A stretch of 64,000 nucleotides of DNA from Spirochaetota bacterium (GCA_029552945.1 JAKPDD010000032.1:226228-290227), one strand, 5' to 3'; numbered from the stretch's first letter, positions 19,387 to 29,818 are shown. Notes: generated by a model not told the origin, from the letters alone. Translations and numbers: made by a program.

Positions 19387-20131
19387 CTTTCATCCCTAAA
19401 ATTTCAAAAATTTTCTTTCTTATACCATCTAAACCAAGATTATAGAAAATTTTACCTTGATAAAATAAAGATATATATCCATTTTCCTCAGAAGTAGTAA
19501 GTGCAATCCCATTAGAAATCTCTGTTATACCTATTGCAGCTCTATGCCTTGAGCCTAAATATTTTGAAACATCTTTCTCTGTAATAGGGAAAAAAGCTCT
19601 GGCATACAATATTTTATTAAAGTTCATTATTATAGCCCCATCGTGAAGAGGTGTTGAAGGCATAAATAAAGATATAATAATTTCTTCATTTATTTCAGAA
19701 TTAATAGGTACTGATCTTTCTTTTATATCTTTAAGCTGGTCTTCAAGGTCTATATATATTAAAGAACCTATTTTTCTACTTGAAAGATAATTAAGAGCAT
19801 TCAGGACTTTTTCAATATTACTTTTTAATTCCCTATTTTTCTTTATATATATTATAGTTTTTGAAGAGTTAATAAAGTTTTTTATCTCTTTTTGAAATAT
19901 TATTATAAGTGCAATTGGTATTATCTCAATAATTTTTTCAAAAATCCAGACAAAAGTTTTTAATATAAAAAACTTTGAAAAAATAAAAAAAATACCTAAA
20001 ATAACAAGAAGTTTAAGAATAGTTTTTGTTTTTACATCTATAATCCTAAAAACAAAATTATAGATAATTACAGTTAATCCTATAATCTCAACCAGACCAG
20101 TAATATAATATATAATATTATTTAATTCCAA
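19376..20131 (-). CDS. cdaA: Diadenylate cyclase CdaA
   Basis: Makes c-di-AMP from two ATP. Three N-terminal transmembrane segments (about 6-28, 38-55, 60-80) precede a DAC domain with the two signature motifs, DGA (164-166) and RHR (195-197 in GSRHRAAIG). Membrane helices and no DNA-binding domain make it CdaA type rather than DisA. The start is a TTG at 20131; an ATG just upstream is out of frame. Coupled to cdaR downstream. Confidence 0.95.
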   Translation of the reverse strand: MELNNIIYYITGLVEIIGLTVIIYNFVFRIIDVKTKTILKLLVILGIFFIFSKFFILKTFVWIFEKIIEIIPIALIIIFQKEIKNFINSSKTIIYIKKNRELKSNIEKVLNALNYLSSRKIGSLIYIDLEDQLKDIKERSVPINSEINEEIIISLFMPSTPLHDGAIIMNFNKILYARAFFPITEKDVSKYLGSRHRAAIGITEISNGIALTTSEENGYISLFYQGKIFYNLGLDGIRKKIFEILGMKDER

Positions 20132-20220
20132 TTCTATATCTCATTTTTTTATTAAATTAACTCTAAAAATTTATATTTAAATTCTCTTTAATTTTAATAA
20201 AATTTAATTGATGGTACAAA

Positions 20221-21435
20221 ATGATAGACTATGAAAAAATAAGACTATTTGACTATAAAAAATCCTTTAACCTTGCAAGAGTTAAAAAAGCACTAGAAAT
20301 AATAGGTAATCCTGAAAAGTATATTAAAATAATACATTTAGCAGGAACAAAAGGTAAAACTTCAACATCTTTTTATTTAAAAGACCTAATAATCAAAAAT
20401 CTGAGATTAAATGTAGGATTATTTATATCGCCCCATATAAAAAGTCCAACAGAAAGAATAACAATAAACTTCAAAGAAATAGAAACTAAAAAAATGGATA
20501 AATTATTTAATTATGTTAAAAATATATCTGAGAAAAATAACCTTAATTTAACATACTTTGAGATAATGACTATAATTGCAATAAAATACTTTAAAGAAGA
20601 AAAGGTTGATTTTGCAATACTTGAGACAGGGCTTGGTGGTAGACTAGATGCAACAAATGTTATAAATCCAGTCCTATCAATAATAACAAGAATAGATAAA
20701 GATCATACAAATATACTCGGAAAATCTATATTTAAAATTGCTTATGAAAAACTAGGGATAATAAAAAAAGATATACCTTTTATCATAGGTAAACAAAAAA
20801 TTTATATTTATTTCTATATTTTATTTTATCTAATTTTAAAAAAATTATATAAAAATCTGAGAAACCCAAGAATAAAAATAAAAAAGACAAATTATGCAAT
20901 AGAATTTTATAATAAAAATTTTAGAATAAAATATAATGGACCATATTTTGGAATAGAAAACTTTCTTTTAGCATTAAAATCATTTGTTTCACTTTTCGGT
21001 AACAATAATATTATTATAAAAGATTATACACATGATATAAAAGGTAGATTTGAGACATACAAATTAAATAACAAACATGAAATAATATTTGATGGGGCTC
21101 ATAATAAAATATCAATAAAAAAACTTGTTCAATCTATTAGAAAAAAGTACAATAATCTAAGCTTTATTACAATATTTAACTGTCAAAAAGATAAAGACTA
21201 TAAGAGAATGTTGAAAAATCTGAAAAAGATAACCAAAATTTTCATAATTCCTAATATTGAAAACATGGCAACAGAAGAAATAATAGAATTTTTAAGTAAG
21301 AAAAAAATAAAATTTCTACTAATAGACAAAAACAGTTTTGAACCTGAAATAGAAAATTATCTTATAACAGGTTCATTTTACATATTGGAAGAATTCAAAA
21401 ATAAATTTTTAGAAAAGTTTAAAATAAACCCCTAA
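20221..21435 (+). CDS. folC: Folylpolyglutamate/dihydrofolate synthase
   Basis: Mur-ligase-like enzyme that adds glutamate to folates. The ATP loop is HLAGTKGKTSTS (residues about 40-51); LETGLGGRLDATN and DGAHN are further family motifs. 404 aa, slightly short for the family, with a lysine- and isoleucine-rich composition typical of this genome. No clear Shine-Dalgarno is seen before the ATG. It is divergent from cdaA and converges on a lipoprotein gene. Confidence 0.93.
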   Translation: MIDYEKIRLFDYKKSFNLARVKKALEIIGNPEKYIKIIHLAGTKGKTSTSFYLKDLIIKNLRLNVGLFISPHIKSPTERITINFKEIETKKMDKLFNYVKNISEKNNLNLTYFEIMTIIAIKYFKEEKVDFAILETGLGGRLDATNVINPVLSIITRIDKDHTNILGKSIFKIAYEKLGIIKKDIPFIIGKQKIYIYFYILFYLILKKLYKNLRNPRIKIKKTNYAIEFYNKNFRIKYNGPYFGIENFLLALKSFVSLFGNNNIIIKDYTHDIKGRFETYKLNNKHEIIFDGAHNKISIKKLVQSIRKKYNNLSFITIFNCQKDKDYKRMLKNLKKITKIFIIPNIENMATEEIIEFLSKKKIKFLLIDKNSFEPEIENYLITGSFYILEEFKNKFLEKFKINP

Positions 21436-21458
21436 TTAAGCATAAATACATAAAAATA

Positions 21459-22568
21459 TTACTTCAGTACTCTTTCAAACGGGAAGGTTATAAGTATATT
21501 GTAGTCCTTTATTATTATAACTTTAAACTCCCAGTTACTCATAACAAGATCATTTGATGAATCAAATATTTTTATATTTACCTCTTTTTCAGCTATACCA
21601 CCATTATTATTATAAACATAATTATCCCATATAATATACTTAGCTGTAACTTTAATGTTTCCAAACCTATCTTTTTCAAGTGTAGGAAGACCATTTATTA
21701 ACTCATTATTAACAATACTACCAAAAAAAGGTGTCTCTTGCTTATATCTTACCTGACCATATTTATCAAGTTCTAAAATACCTCTCCTGTTAACATAATA
21801 AGTATTATACTTAGGAATTGATGATAAAGATACATAAAACCATTCACCACTATAACCTTTCTTTTCTCTTACTTTAGCCATGATTTTATTAAGTTCAAAC
21901 TCTTCTTCTCCTGTTAGTTCCTGTTTTCTGTAATACTTAGCAAGATTGTAGGTATAGATCTTTTCTATAAACTTTTTTTCAGAATCATCTAGATATTTTA
22001 AAACTTTTTCATTAAAACTATTCTCATCAATCCACAGAGGCGATTCAGAAAAAACATAAAAGTCATCAAACCAATCATAATTTGCGTGTTCCCATTCTCC
22101 TTCAAGTGTAGATTGACTATCCCTTTTTTTATATATATTCATTCCAAAATATTTACTATCACAATAATATTCTAAAATCTGATACCTTCTATAGGGATAA
22201 AAAATATGTTCAGGTCTATTTGTTTTCGAATCTATCTTTAAAGGATTTGTAAGCCCAATATTTTCATAATCTAATCTTAAATATCCAATCCCCTTATTTT
22301 TATCCCAATTATAAACATACCATTTACCAGTAAATACTACCTTTTCTCCCTGACCATAATCTGTAGAAACACTCCACTTGCCTCTATTAGGTTCACCCTC
22401 AAATTCAATAAAATATGTATTTTTGTACCTCCATTTACCAAGAGGACTTTCTAAAGCACCATTTGCATCTCTATAAATAGCATCAGGTGTTTTTTCAAGT
22501 ACAACTTTTTTTTCAGAACATGAAATAAAAGCAAAAAAAGTAATTATAAAAAAAACTATTGTTCTCAT
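21459..22568 (-). CDS. Predicted lipoprotein, function unknown
   Basis: Starts with a short lipoprotein signal peptide ending in the lipobox FISC (Cys17). The mature part, about 350 aa, is rich in Tyr, Trp and Lys. Repeated GKWR/GKWS/GKWYVYNW elements near residues 43-90 suggest a beta-structured domain. No family recognised. It is alone on its strand, between folC and the rimM operon. Confidence 0.75.
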   Translation of the reverse strand: MRTIVFFIITFFAFISCSEKKVVLEKTPDAIYRDANGALESPLGKWRYKNTYFIEFEGEPNRGKWSVSTDYGQGEKVVFTGKWYVYNWDKNKGIGYLRLDYENIGLTNPLKIDSKTNRPEHIFYPYRRYQILEYYCDSKYFGMNIYKKRDSQSTLEGEWEHANYDWFDDFYVFSESPLWIDENSFNEKVLKYLDDSEKKFIEKIYTYNLAKYYRKQELTGEEEFELNKIMAKVREKKGYSGEWFYVSLSSIPKYNTYYVNRRGILELDKYGQVRYKQETPFFGSIVNNELINGLPTLEKDRFGNIKVTAKYIIWDNYVYNNNGGIAEKEVNIKIFDSSNDLVMSNWEFKVIIIKDYNILITFPFERVLK

Positions 22569-22702
22569 TAAAACTCCTTATAGAATTTTATAGCACCAGT
22601 TAAGCATCAGTCAAAATACTTATTAAACCAAAATGTAATTAATTATATAATTATAATATTATTAAATTTAAGACTCCTAATTAAAATCAAAGTTTAAAAA
22701 AT

Positions 22703-23221
22703 ATGGAAAAAATAGTAATAGGAAAAATAGTTAATACAAGAGGTATAAAGGGAGATCTTATATTACTAAGTTATACAGAACCATTAGATAATATTCTAAA
22801 ATATAAGACTCTTTATTTTAAGGACAATAATGAATTTAAAGAGATTAAAATATCAAAAATATCTTATTATAGGGGAAATAGGTTTGTAATGAAATTAAAT
22901 AATACAAATAATATAAATGAAGTACTGAAAATGAGAGGTAAAAATATATACATAGACTTTTCTGAAATAAAAGATGAATTGAAAGATAATCAATTTTTTT
23001 ACTTTCAGGCAATTGGATCAAAAACATATATAGGTGAAAAATATATTGGCAAAGTTGTGTCCGTACACAATTTTGGTTCATGTGATATTCTGGAAGTTAT
23101 ATACAAAAACGAAAAAAACAAAAGAAAACAGGTAATGTTGCCTGTATTAGATGAGTATATTGAAATTTTTGACCTGGATAATAAAGTTATAAAATATAAG
23201 GATATAGATGGTTTGTTATAA
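22703..23221 (+). CDS. rimM: 16S rRNA processing protein RimM
   Basis: Assembly factor for the 30S head that binds S19. The N-terminal beta barrel begins IVIGKIVNTRGIKGDL, and the PRC-barrel part carries YIGKVVSVHNFGSCDILEV and VMLPVLDEYIEIFD. 172 aa is normal. It overlaps trmD by 14 bases in the common rimM-trmD-rplS order; rpsP and ffh are not adjacent here. Confidence 0.95.
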   Translation: MEKIVIGKIVNTRGIKGDLILLSYTEPLDNILKYKTLYFKDNNEFKEIKISKISYYRGNRFVMKLNNTNNINEVLKMRGKNIYIDFSEIKDELKDNQFFYFQAIGSKTYIGEKYIGKVVSVHNFGSCDILEVIYKNEKNKRKQVMLPVLDEYIEIFDLDNKVIKYKDIDGLL

Positions 23222-23948
23222 AGTTCTAACACTGTTTCCTAATTTGATAAATGAATATATAAACTCAAATGCTCCTCTTAAAAGGGGTATAGAAAAGGGA
23301 ATCATAAAAATAAAAGTCATAAACTTTAGGGAATATTCTGATGATAAGCATAAAAAAGTAGATGATGAAATATATGGTGACGGTGCCGGAATGCTACTTA
23401 AATGCCAGCCTATAATTGATGCTGTTAGGGGAAACTCAGGACCTGAAACAAAAATAATAATAACAGATCCTCGTGGAAAAGTTTTCAATAATAAAATAGC
23501 TAAAGAATTGAGTAAAGAAAAAGAGATAATGATAATTTGTGGAAGATATGAAGGTTTTGATGAAAGAATAAACATGATATTAAAACCAGAGAGAATTTCA
23601 CTTGGTGACTTTATTTTAACAAATGGTGAAATAGTTGCTCTTTCAATTATAGATTCATCAATCAGATTTATAGAGGGTGTACTTGACTCTTATGAATCTA
23701 CTTTTGAAGAGAGTTTTAATCCTCTTTTAGAATATGATCAGTACACACGGCCAAGAGAATATAAAGGATTAAAAGTTCCAGAAGCATTAATTAGTGGTGA
23801 TCATAAAAAAATAAAAGAGTTTAGACTAAAAAGTGCATTAAAAAATACAATAAAAAATAGACCTGACTTATTAAAATCATTAAATTTAGATATCTCAAAT
23901 TTAAAAATAGCAAAAGAAATAATTAAGGAGATATATCATGATAAATAG
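23208..23948 (+). CDS. trmD: tRNA (guanine-37-N1) methyltransferase TrmD
   Basis: SPOUT-class enzyme that methylates G37 of tRNAs using AdoMet. The trefoil-knot region is present: YGDGAGMLL, ICGRYEGFDER, ISLGDFILTNGE. The C-terminal domain has the PRE(Y)KG and VPEALISGDH motifs. 246 aa is normal. Overlaps both rimM and rplS. Confidence 0.97.
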   Translation: MVCYKVLTLFPNLINEYINSNAPLKRGIEKGIIKIKVINFREYSDDKHKKVDDEIYGDGAGMLLKCQPIIDAVRGNSGPETKIIITDPRGKVFNNKIAKELSKEKEIMIICGRYEGFDERINMILKPERISLGDFILTNGEIVALSIIDSSIRFIEGVLDSYESTFEESFNPLLEYDQYTRPREYKGLKVPEALISGDHKKIKEFRLKSALKNTIKNRPDLLKSLNLDISNLKIAKEIIKEIYHDK

Positions 23949-24300
23949 AGGTGAAGTTTTAGCAAAAATTGAAAAAGAGTATATGACAAAAGATGAAAAC
24001 TTTAAAGTTGGAAATACTGTAAAAGTTTATGTTAAAATTATTGAAGGTAAAAAAGAAAGAATACAAGTTTTTGAAGGTATAGTAATTGATATTCATGGTT
24101 CAGGTTTAAATAGAATGTTTAAAGTAAGAAAAATGGTTGGACAAATAGGTGTAGAAAGAACCTTCCCTTTACATAGCCCATCTATACAAAAAATAGAAGT
24201 GGTTAAAACTGGTAAAGTAAGAAGAGCTAAACTATTCTATTTAAGAGGAAGAATAGGAAAAGCAAGCCAGCTTAAAAATGTTTTAGAAAGTCAAAATTAA
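23938..24300 (+). CDS. rplS: Ribosomal protein L19
   Basis: Large-subunit protein L19, at the 30S-50S interface. FKVGNTVKVYVKIIEGKKER and VERTFPLHSPSIQKIEV are diagnostic, and the tail KVRRAKLFYLRGRIGKAS is conserved. 120 aa. Starts inside the end of trmD and is the last gene before a strong hairpin at 24319. Confidence 0.98.
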   Translation: MINRGEVLAKIEKEYMTKDENFKVGNTVKVYVKIIEGKKERIQVFEGIVIDIHGSGLNRMFKVRKMVGQIGVERTFPLHSPSIQKIEVVKTGKVRRAKLFYLRGRIGKASQLKNVLESQN

Positions 24301-24318
24301 TATTATATAATTAAAATT

Positions 24319-24351
24319 AAACAGTAAAGCCTGAAAAAGGTTTTATTGTTT
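24319..24351 (+). terminator. Hairpin after rplS, probable terminator
   Basis: Arms 24319-24332 and 24338-24351 pair over 14 positions (two G-U) around a five-base loop GAAAA. It starts 18 bases after the rplS stop. The U-rich 3' arm stands in for a separate U tract. No FMN riboswitch motifs are seen in the remaining 180 bases before ribBA. Confidence 0.6.
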
Positions 24352-24529
24352 AAAAAATTACATCCTTTAGTTATCTTTAGAAAATATAAATTTATTTCAT
24401 TTTAATTTCTAACTTTATACTCTGCTATAAAATAATATATATCCAAAATACCCCACTTTTAATCATTATTTTACAAGAAGTAAAGTAAATTTAAATTCAA
24501 AAAATTAAATAAATATAAAAGGAAACATT

Positions 24530-25735
24530 ATGGAAAATATTTTTGCTAATATAGAGGATATCTTAAATGATATAAAAAATGGCAAACCTTTTATACTTGT
24601 TGATGATGAAGATAGAGAAAATGAAGGCGATCTTGTTATAGCAGCAGAAAAAGCTACAAAAGAAAATATCAACTTTTTTATAAAAGAAGCCAGAGGACTC
24701 TTATGTGCACCATTGACAAAAGAGATAGCTACTAGACTTGAACTTGAACTTATGGTGAAAAACAATACTGACCCACACACTACAGCTTTTACAGTAAGTG
24801 TTGACCACATTAACACAGGGACAGGGATATCAGCAGAAGATAGAGCAGAAACATTAAGAAACTTATCATCACCAACATCAAAACCATCAGACTTCAGGAA
24901 ACCAGGGCATATATTCCCATTGCTTGCAAAGGAAGGTGGAGTACTTGTCCGTGCAGGTCATACAGAAGGAAGTATAGACCTTGTCAAAATGGCAGGGCTA
25001 AAACCAGTTGCTGCTATATGCGAGATAATAAATGAAGACGGTTCAATGGCAAGACTCCCCGATCTTATAAAATTTGCTCAGAAACATAATCTTAATATAT
25101 TCTCTATAGAAAAAATAATTGAAGAAAGAATAAAAAAAGATAAGTTTGTAGAGATTGTAAGTAAGGCTCATATGCCAACAAAGTGGGGAAATTTCGAGAT
25201 AATATCTTATAGAAATAAACTAAATAACGAAATTCATATTGCATTAGTAAAAGGGAATATAAGTACAAATGAACCAATTTTAGTAAGAGTACATTCTGAA
25301 TGCTTGACAGGGGATACATTTGGAAGTTACAGATGTGACTGTGGTGACCAACTCCACACTGCTATGGAAATGATTGAAAAAGAGGGTAGAGGAGTACTTT
25401 TATATTTAAGACAAGAAGGAAGAGGTATAGGAATAGCAAACAAAATAAAAGCCTATTGTTTACAAGATAAAGGACTCGATACGGTTGAGGCAAATGAAAA
25501 ATTAGGATTCCCTGCAGACCTTAGAGACTACGGTATAGGAGCTCAAATGTTAAAAGATTTAGGGATAAAAAAAATAAGATTAATTACAAACAACCCTAAG
25601 AAACTAATAGGATTAAAAGCTTATGATATTCAGATAGTTGAAAGAGTGCCGATAATTATACCACCTACAGAACATAACAAGTTCTATTTAGAAACTAAAA
25701 AAAATAAAATGGGGCATATGTTAGATGAAAAATAA
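24530..25735 (+). CDS. ribBA: Bifunctional DHBP synthase / GTP cyclohydrolase II
   Basis: Two riboflavin-pathway entry steps in one chain. The N-terminal RibB domain has [12 protein letters not shown] (25-36) and the TVSVD...[11 protein letters not shown] stretch. The C-terminal RibA domain has the zinc cysteines Cys258, Cys269 and Cys271 ([15 protein letters not shown]) and [14 protein letters not shown]. 401 aa is standard. First gene of a packed plus-strand run; overlaps neuB by 11 bases. No ribD, ribE or ribH is in the window. Confidence 0.97.
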   Translation: MENIFANIEDILNDIKNGKPFILVDDEDRENEGDLVIAAEKATKENINFFIKEARGLLCAPLTKEIATRLELELMVKNNTDPHTTAFTVSVDHINTGTGISAEDRAETLRNLSSPTSKPSDFRKPGHIFPLLAKEGGVLVRAGHTEGSIDLVKMAGLKPVAAICEIINEDGSMARLPDLIKFAQKHNLNIFSIEKIIEERIKKDKFVEIVSKAHMPTKWGNFEIISYRNKLNNEIHIALVKGNISTNEPILVRVHSECLTGDTFGSYRCDCGDQLHTAMEMIEKEGRGVLLYLRQEGRGIGIANKIKAYCLQDKGLDTVEANEKLGFPADLRDYGIGAQMLKDLGIKKIRLITNNPKKLIGLKAYDIQIVERVPIIIPPTEHNKFYLETKKNKMGHMLDEK

Positions 25736-26726
25736 AAAAGTATATGTAATAGCAGAAATAGGATTAAACCATGATGGAAAGATTGACAAAGCAATTGAAA
25801 TGGTTCACAAATCAAAAGAAAGTGGTGCTGATGCAGTAAAATTTCAAACTTTTAAAGCAGAACATCTTTTAAACCCGTTAACATTTAAGGATAATAAGGC
25901 GAATTACAACATTATTTTTGACAAATTAAAAGAAGTCGAAATAAATGAAGAATTCCACAAAATTATAAGAGAAGAAACAAAAAAAATTAACATAGACTTT
26001 ATATCATCTGTTTTTGATCAAGAATCTTTAGAAATAGTAAACAAATACTGTGATTCTATAAAAATAGCATCCTCTGAAATAACAAACCTTGAACTTTTAG
26101 AAAAAGTTGGTGAAACAGGCAAAAAAGTTATTATATCAACCGGTATGGCAACTTTAGGTGAAATAGAAAGAGCAATTTTTACACTCCTTAAAGGAGGTGC
26201 AACAGATATATCACTACTCCACTGCGTTTCTCTATATCCACTTGAACCTGAGCTTGCCAATCTTATGGTTATAAACTCATTAAAAAAGTCTTTTAAACTT
26301 CCAGTAGGTTTTTCTGATCATAGTTTAGGTGATACTTTAGCAATAGCAGCCGTGGCACTAGGGGCAACAATAATAGAAAAACATGTAACTTTGAAAAGAG
26401 AAAACAGGTTGTTTGACCATCCACATTCAATGGAGTTTAAAGAGTTTGAGGAAATGGTAAACAAAATAAGAGAAATTGAAATAGCATTAGGAGATGGTGT
26501 AAAAAAAATAAGTGCAAAAGAGATGGAAATAAAAAAAGCTTCCTTAAAAAGTCTATTCGCCAAAACTGATATAAAAGAAGGTGAAGTTTTAAATGATAAA
26601 AACATAAAGGCAGTTAGACCACTTATTGGTATACCTGTTGAAATGAAGTATATGGTAATAAACTCAAAAGCTAAAAAAGATATCCCAAAAAATTCTCCTA
26701 TATTCTGGGAGGATATTGTATGGTAG
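25725..26726 (+). CDS. NeuB-family nonulosonate synthase
   Basis: TIM-barrel enzyme that condenses phosphoenolpyruvate with a hexosamine (sialic, legionaminic or pseudaminic acid type). Marks: [13 protein letters not shown] at the start, [37 protein letters not shown], and [18 protein letters not shown]. The last 65 residues form an SAF (antifreeze-like) domain. 333 aa. Which sugar it makes cannot be told. Followed by an SpsF-like nucleotidyltransferase; such pairs decorate flagellin or surface glycans in other bacteria. Confidence 0.9.
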   Translation: MKNKKVYVIAEIGLNHDGKIDKAIEMVHKSKESGADAVKFQTFKAEHLLNPLTFKDNKANYNIIFDKLKEVEINEEFHKIIREETKKINIDFISSVFDQESLEIVNKYCDSIKIASSEITNLELLEKVGETGKKVIISTGMATLGEIERAIFTLLKGGATDISLLHCVSLYPLEPELANLMVINSLKKSFKLPVGFSDHSLGDTLAIAAVALGATIIEKHVTLKRENRLFDHPHSMEFKEFEEMVNKIREIEIALGDGVKKISAKEMEIKKASLKSLFAKTDIKEGEVLNDKNIKAVRPLIGIPVEMKYMVINSKAKKDIPKNSPIFWEDIVW

Positions 26727-27604
26727 GTGCTGTTATCCAAGCACGAATGGGTTCAACAAGACTCCCTGGTAAAGTTCTTATGGAAATAGAAGGTAAGCCC
26801 CTATTAGAACACATTATAGACAGATTAAAAGTATGTAATAAAATAAAAAAAATAGTTGTTGCAACTACGACAGAAAAAGAGGATAATAAAATTCAGGAGT
26901 TTTGTGTTAGTAAAAATATTGATTTTTACAGAGGAAGTACTGATAATGTACTTGAAAGGTTTATAGAAGCATCAGAAAAGTTTCAAATAGATATTATAGT
27001 AAGAATATGTGCGGATTCACCATTAATTGATCCTGCAACAATAGATAAAATGATAGAAAAACTTATAGAAAATAATTTAGACCTTGTAACAATAAACCCA
27101 GAATCAACTTCACTACTTGATGGCTTTGAAGTAACAACATTAAAATTTTTAAAGACTCTAAAAAAGCAAGCAACTGAAAAATACCACTTTGAACACGTAA
27201 CATTCCTGGCAAAAGAAAAAAATATAGGGAAAATATTATATTATGAACCAGAAGAAAACCTAAGGGTAAAAGATATAAGAATTACTGTCGATACAAAAGA
27301 AGACCTTGAGTTTATAAGAGAAGTTTTCAAACATCTTTACAAAAAAAATAATATTATAGATGTAAGAGATATTGAAAAATTACCTTTTTACATATTTAGA
27401 ATAAATAGAGAAATAAAACAGAAGGCCCCAGAAGAGAAAAACTTTCTAGTAAATGTAATAATTAAGAAAGAAGATGATATTATAAACAATTTTTTAAAAA
27501 CTTTAAAAAAGAATCCTTCAATACTGGTAAATAAAGCAAGAAACAAAAAAGAAATAAAAAAAAATAAGGAATTAATAAACATAAGTTTAAAATACATAAA
27601 TTAG
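26720..27604 (+). CDS. SpsF-like nucleotidyltransferase
   Basis: Nucleotide-sugar transferase fold with the N-terminal motif VIQARMGSTRLPGKVL (4-19), close to SpsF and CMP-KDO synthetases, then RICADSPLIDP for metal and sugar contacts. Overlaps neuB by seven bases, so it probably activates or processes the NeuB product. Residues from about 225 on are lysine-rich and not part of the usual domain. True CMP-nonulosonate synthetase activity is possible but unproven. Confidence 0.82.
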   Translation: MVGAVIQARMGSTRLPGKVLMEIEGKPLLEHIIDRLKVCNKIKKIVVATTTEKEDNKIQEFCVSKNIDFYRGSTDNVLERFIEASEKFQIDIIVRICADSPLIDPATIDKMIEKLIENNLDLVTINPESTSLLDGFEVTTLKFLKTLKKQATEKYHFEHVTFLAKEKNIGKILYYEPEENLRVKDIRITVDTKEDLEFIREVFKHLYKKNNIIDVRDIEKLPFYIFRINREIKQKAPEEKNFLVNVIIKKEDDIINNFLKTLKKNPSILVNKARNKKEIKKNKELINISLKYIN

Positions 27605-27616
27605 AAGAGGCATAAA

Positions 27617-28840
27617 ATGAAAATATTTAATAAATCAAAAAAATTAGACAATGTATGTTATGATATAAGAGGGCCAGTACTTGAAGAGGCTAATAAACTT
27701 GAACAGGAAGGCTACAATATAATAAAACTTAATATCGGGAATCCATATTACTTTGGGCTTGAAGCTCCAGATATAGTTATACATGATGTTATTTTCAATA
27801 TAAAAAAGGCCCAGGGTTATTCTGACTCCAAAGGAATATTTTTAGCAAGAAATGCTATATTACTGGATGCTAAGAAAAAAGGTTTCGGCGATGACCTTAC
27901 AATAGATGATATATATATAGGTAATGGTGTAAGCGAGCTTATAGTAATGTCGATGCAGGGACTACTTGATAACGACGATGAAATACTTATCCCTTCCCCT
28001 GATTACCCTTTATGGACTGCAGCAGTAAATCTTGCGGGGGGAAATGCAGTACATTATATATGTGATGAGCAATCTGATTGGTACCCTGACATAAATGATA
28101 TAAAGAAAAAAATTAATTCTAAAACAAAAGGTATAGTTATAATAAATCCAAACAATCCAACAGGTGCTGTATATAGTAAAGAAATATTAGAAGAGATTGT
28201 GAAAATTGCAGTAGAAAATCAACTTATAATATTTTCTGATGAAATATATGAAAAGATAGTATACCCAGAAACAACACACTATAATATAGCATCTCTAACC
28301 AATGAAACACTAGTAATTACATTTAATGGACTTTCAAAATCCCACAGGATAGCAGGATTTAGAGTAGGATGGATGATACTATCAGGAAACAAAAAAAATG
28401 CTCAAGGTTATATAGAGGGCCTTAATATACTCTCAAGTATGAGATTATGCAGTAATGTGCCAGCTCAATATTCAATAATGTCAGCCCTAGGTATAGAGGA
28501 AAAGGGACTTATAAAAATGATAAACCCTGGTGGTAAATTATATGAACAGAGAAACTATATATTTGATAAATTAAATGATATACCAGGTATAACATGTGTT
28601 AAACCCAAAGGAGCTTTTTATATTTTCCCAAAGGTTGATATTAAAAAGTTTAATATTTCTAATGATGAAAAACTTGTTCTGGATATATTACAACAAGAAA
28701 AAATATTACTAGTACATGGTAAAGGATTTAATTGGAAAACGCCAGACCATTTTAGAATAGTATTTCTCCCACCAATTGATGTACTCCAGGAAGTTGTAAC
28801 AAGACTTGCTAATTTCTTTAAAAATTATAAACAAGAATAA
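27617..28840 (+). CDS. alaA: Alanine aminotransferase AlaA-type
   Basis: Fold-type I PLP aminotransferase very close, over its whole length, to Escherichia coli AlaA: KSKKLDNVCYDIRGPVLEEA at the start, IYIGNGVSELIV, IPSPDYPLWTAAV, INPNNPTGAVYSKEILEEIV, and the PLP-lysine motif FNGLSKSHRIAGFRVGWM. It would convert pyruvate and glutamate to alanine and 2-oxoglutarate. 407 aa. A second alanine aminotransferase of AlaC type lies at 42608. Confidence 0.93.
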   Translation: MKIFNKSKKLDNVCYDIRGPVLEEANKLEQEGYNIIKLNIGNPYYFGLEAPDIVIHDVIFNIKKAQGYSDSKGIFLARNAILLDAKKKGFGDDLTIDDIYIGNGVSELIVMSMQGLLDNDDEILIPSPDYPLWTAAVNLAGGNAVHYICDEQSDWYPDINDIKKKINSKTKGIVIINPNNPTGAVYSKEILEEIVKIAVENQLIIFSDEIYEKIVYPETTHYNIASLTNETLVITFNGLSKSHRIAGFRVGWMILSGNKKNAQGYIEGLNILSSMRLCSNVPAQYSIMSALGIEEKGLIKMINPGGKLYEQRNYIFDKLNDIPGITCVKPKGAFYIFPKVDIKKFNISNDEKLVLDILQQEKILLVHGKGFNWKTPDHFRIVFLPPIDVLQEVVTRLANFFKNYKQE

Positions 28841-28841
28841 A

Positions 28842-29408
28842 ATGAAAATAATTTTAGCCTCATCATCACCAAGAAGAAAAGAGATACTTGAGAAAATAGG
28901 GCTAAAAATAGAAATTATCAAACCAGAAATAGATGAAAAGATAAACAGAGTCGATGATATTATTGAAGTAGCATATTTAAAAGCAAAAAATGTTTTTGAT
29001 AAATTAGAAAGAAAAGATGATTTAATTGTAATAGGTGCTGATACTGTAGTAGTAGTCGATAATTATATATTAGGAAAACCGAAAGATAAAAAAGATGCCT
29101 TTAATATGATAAAACTTCTAAGAGATAAAATCCATTACGTATATACAGGATTATCACTAGTAACAAAACATAAAAGTATACTAGACATATCAAAAACTTC
29201 AATAAAAGTAGAATATATTTCTGATGAGCAAATAAAAAGATATATTGAAAAGGAAGAGATACTTGATGCTGCTGGTGCTTACAAAATTCAAGGTCTGTTT
29301 TCATGTTTTATAAAATCTATAGAAGGAGAATATTATAATGTAGTTGGTTTACCATTAAACAAACTTTATAATATACTAAAAAAAGATTTTGGACTTGATA
29401 TAATTTAA
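28842..29408 (+). CDS. maf: Maf-family nucleotide pyrophosphatase
   Basis: Hydrolyses dTTP, UTP or modified nucleotides to monophosphates; historically a septum-formation inhibitor. ILASSSPRRKEIL at residues 3-15, GADTVVVVD, LGKPKDKKDAF, and AAGAYKIQG near the end are family motifs. The open frame extends upstream from a TTG inside alaA, but the ATG at 28842, two bases after the alaA stop, gives the family-like start MKIILASSS and 188 aa. Confidence 0.93.
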   Translation: MKIILASSSPRRKEILEKIGLKIEIIKPEIDEKINRVDDIIEVAYLKAKNVFDKLERKDDLIVIGADTVVVVDNYILGKPKDKKDAFNMIKLLRDKIHYVYTGLSLVTKHKSILDISKTSIKVEYISDEQIKRYIEKEEILDAAGAYKIQGLFSCFIKSIEGEYYNVVGLPLNKLYNILKKDFGLDII

Positions 29409-29444
29409 ATTTTCAATTTTATTAATAATTATGGAGAAATAAAA

Positions 29445-29816
29445 ATGTATATGATAAGTGTAGAAGATAGCTTTTCTTCAGCCCATAGTTTAAGAGGATA
29501 TGAAGGTAAGTGTGAAAATCTTCATGGCCATAATTGGAAAGTTAGAGTTACCCTTAAAGGTGAAAAATTAAACAATATAGGGATATTGATCGACTTTAAA
29601 AATGTAAAAAAAATACTAAAAGATATATTATTAGTTTTAGACCACAAGTTTTTAAATGAAATAACACCTTTTGATAAAATAAATCCTTCTGCTGAAAATA
29701 TAGCATTCTTTATATATGGAGAACTAAAGAAAAAATTAGAGGAAAATATTAAAATAGACAGAGTTGAGATATGGGAAAGTGAAAAAGCATTTGCTACCTA
29801 CTATGAAGGAGAGTAA
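29445..29816 (+). CDS. queD: 6-carboxytetrahydropterin synthase QueD / PTPS family
   Basis: Zinc enzyme of the queuosine or pterin pathway. Zinc ligands His14, His27 and His29 (the last two in CENLHGHNW) and the catalytic Cys23 are visible; VLDHKFLNE carries the conserved Asp-His. 123 aa. GGAG lies before the ATG. No queC or queE is in the window, so the exact product (queuosine or another pterin) is open. Confidence 0.9.
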   Translation: MYMISVEDSFSSAHSLRGYEGKCENLHGHNWKVRVTLKGEKLNNIGILIDFKNVKKILKDILLVLDHKFLNEITPFDKINPSAENIAFFIYGELKKKLEENIKIDRVEIWESEKAFATYYEGE

Positions 29817-29818
29817 GA

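Noticed and set aside
19376..20131. DNA-integrity scanning protein DisA
   Set aside because: The cyclase domain is preceded by three membrane helices and has no C-terminal helix-hairpin-helix domain, so CdaA is the better call.
24352..24529. FMN riboswitch upstream of ribBA
   Set aside because: None of the conserved RFN-element segments can be seen in this very AT-rich spacer.
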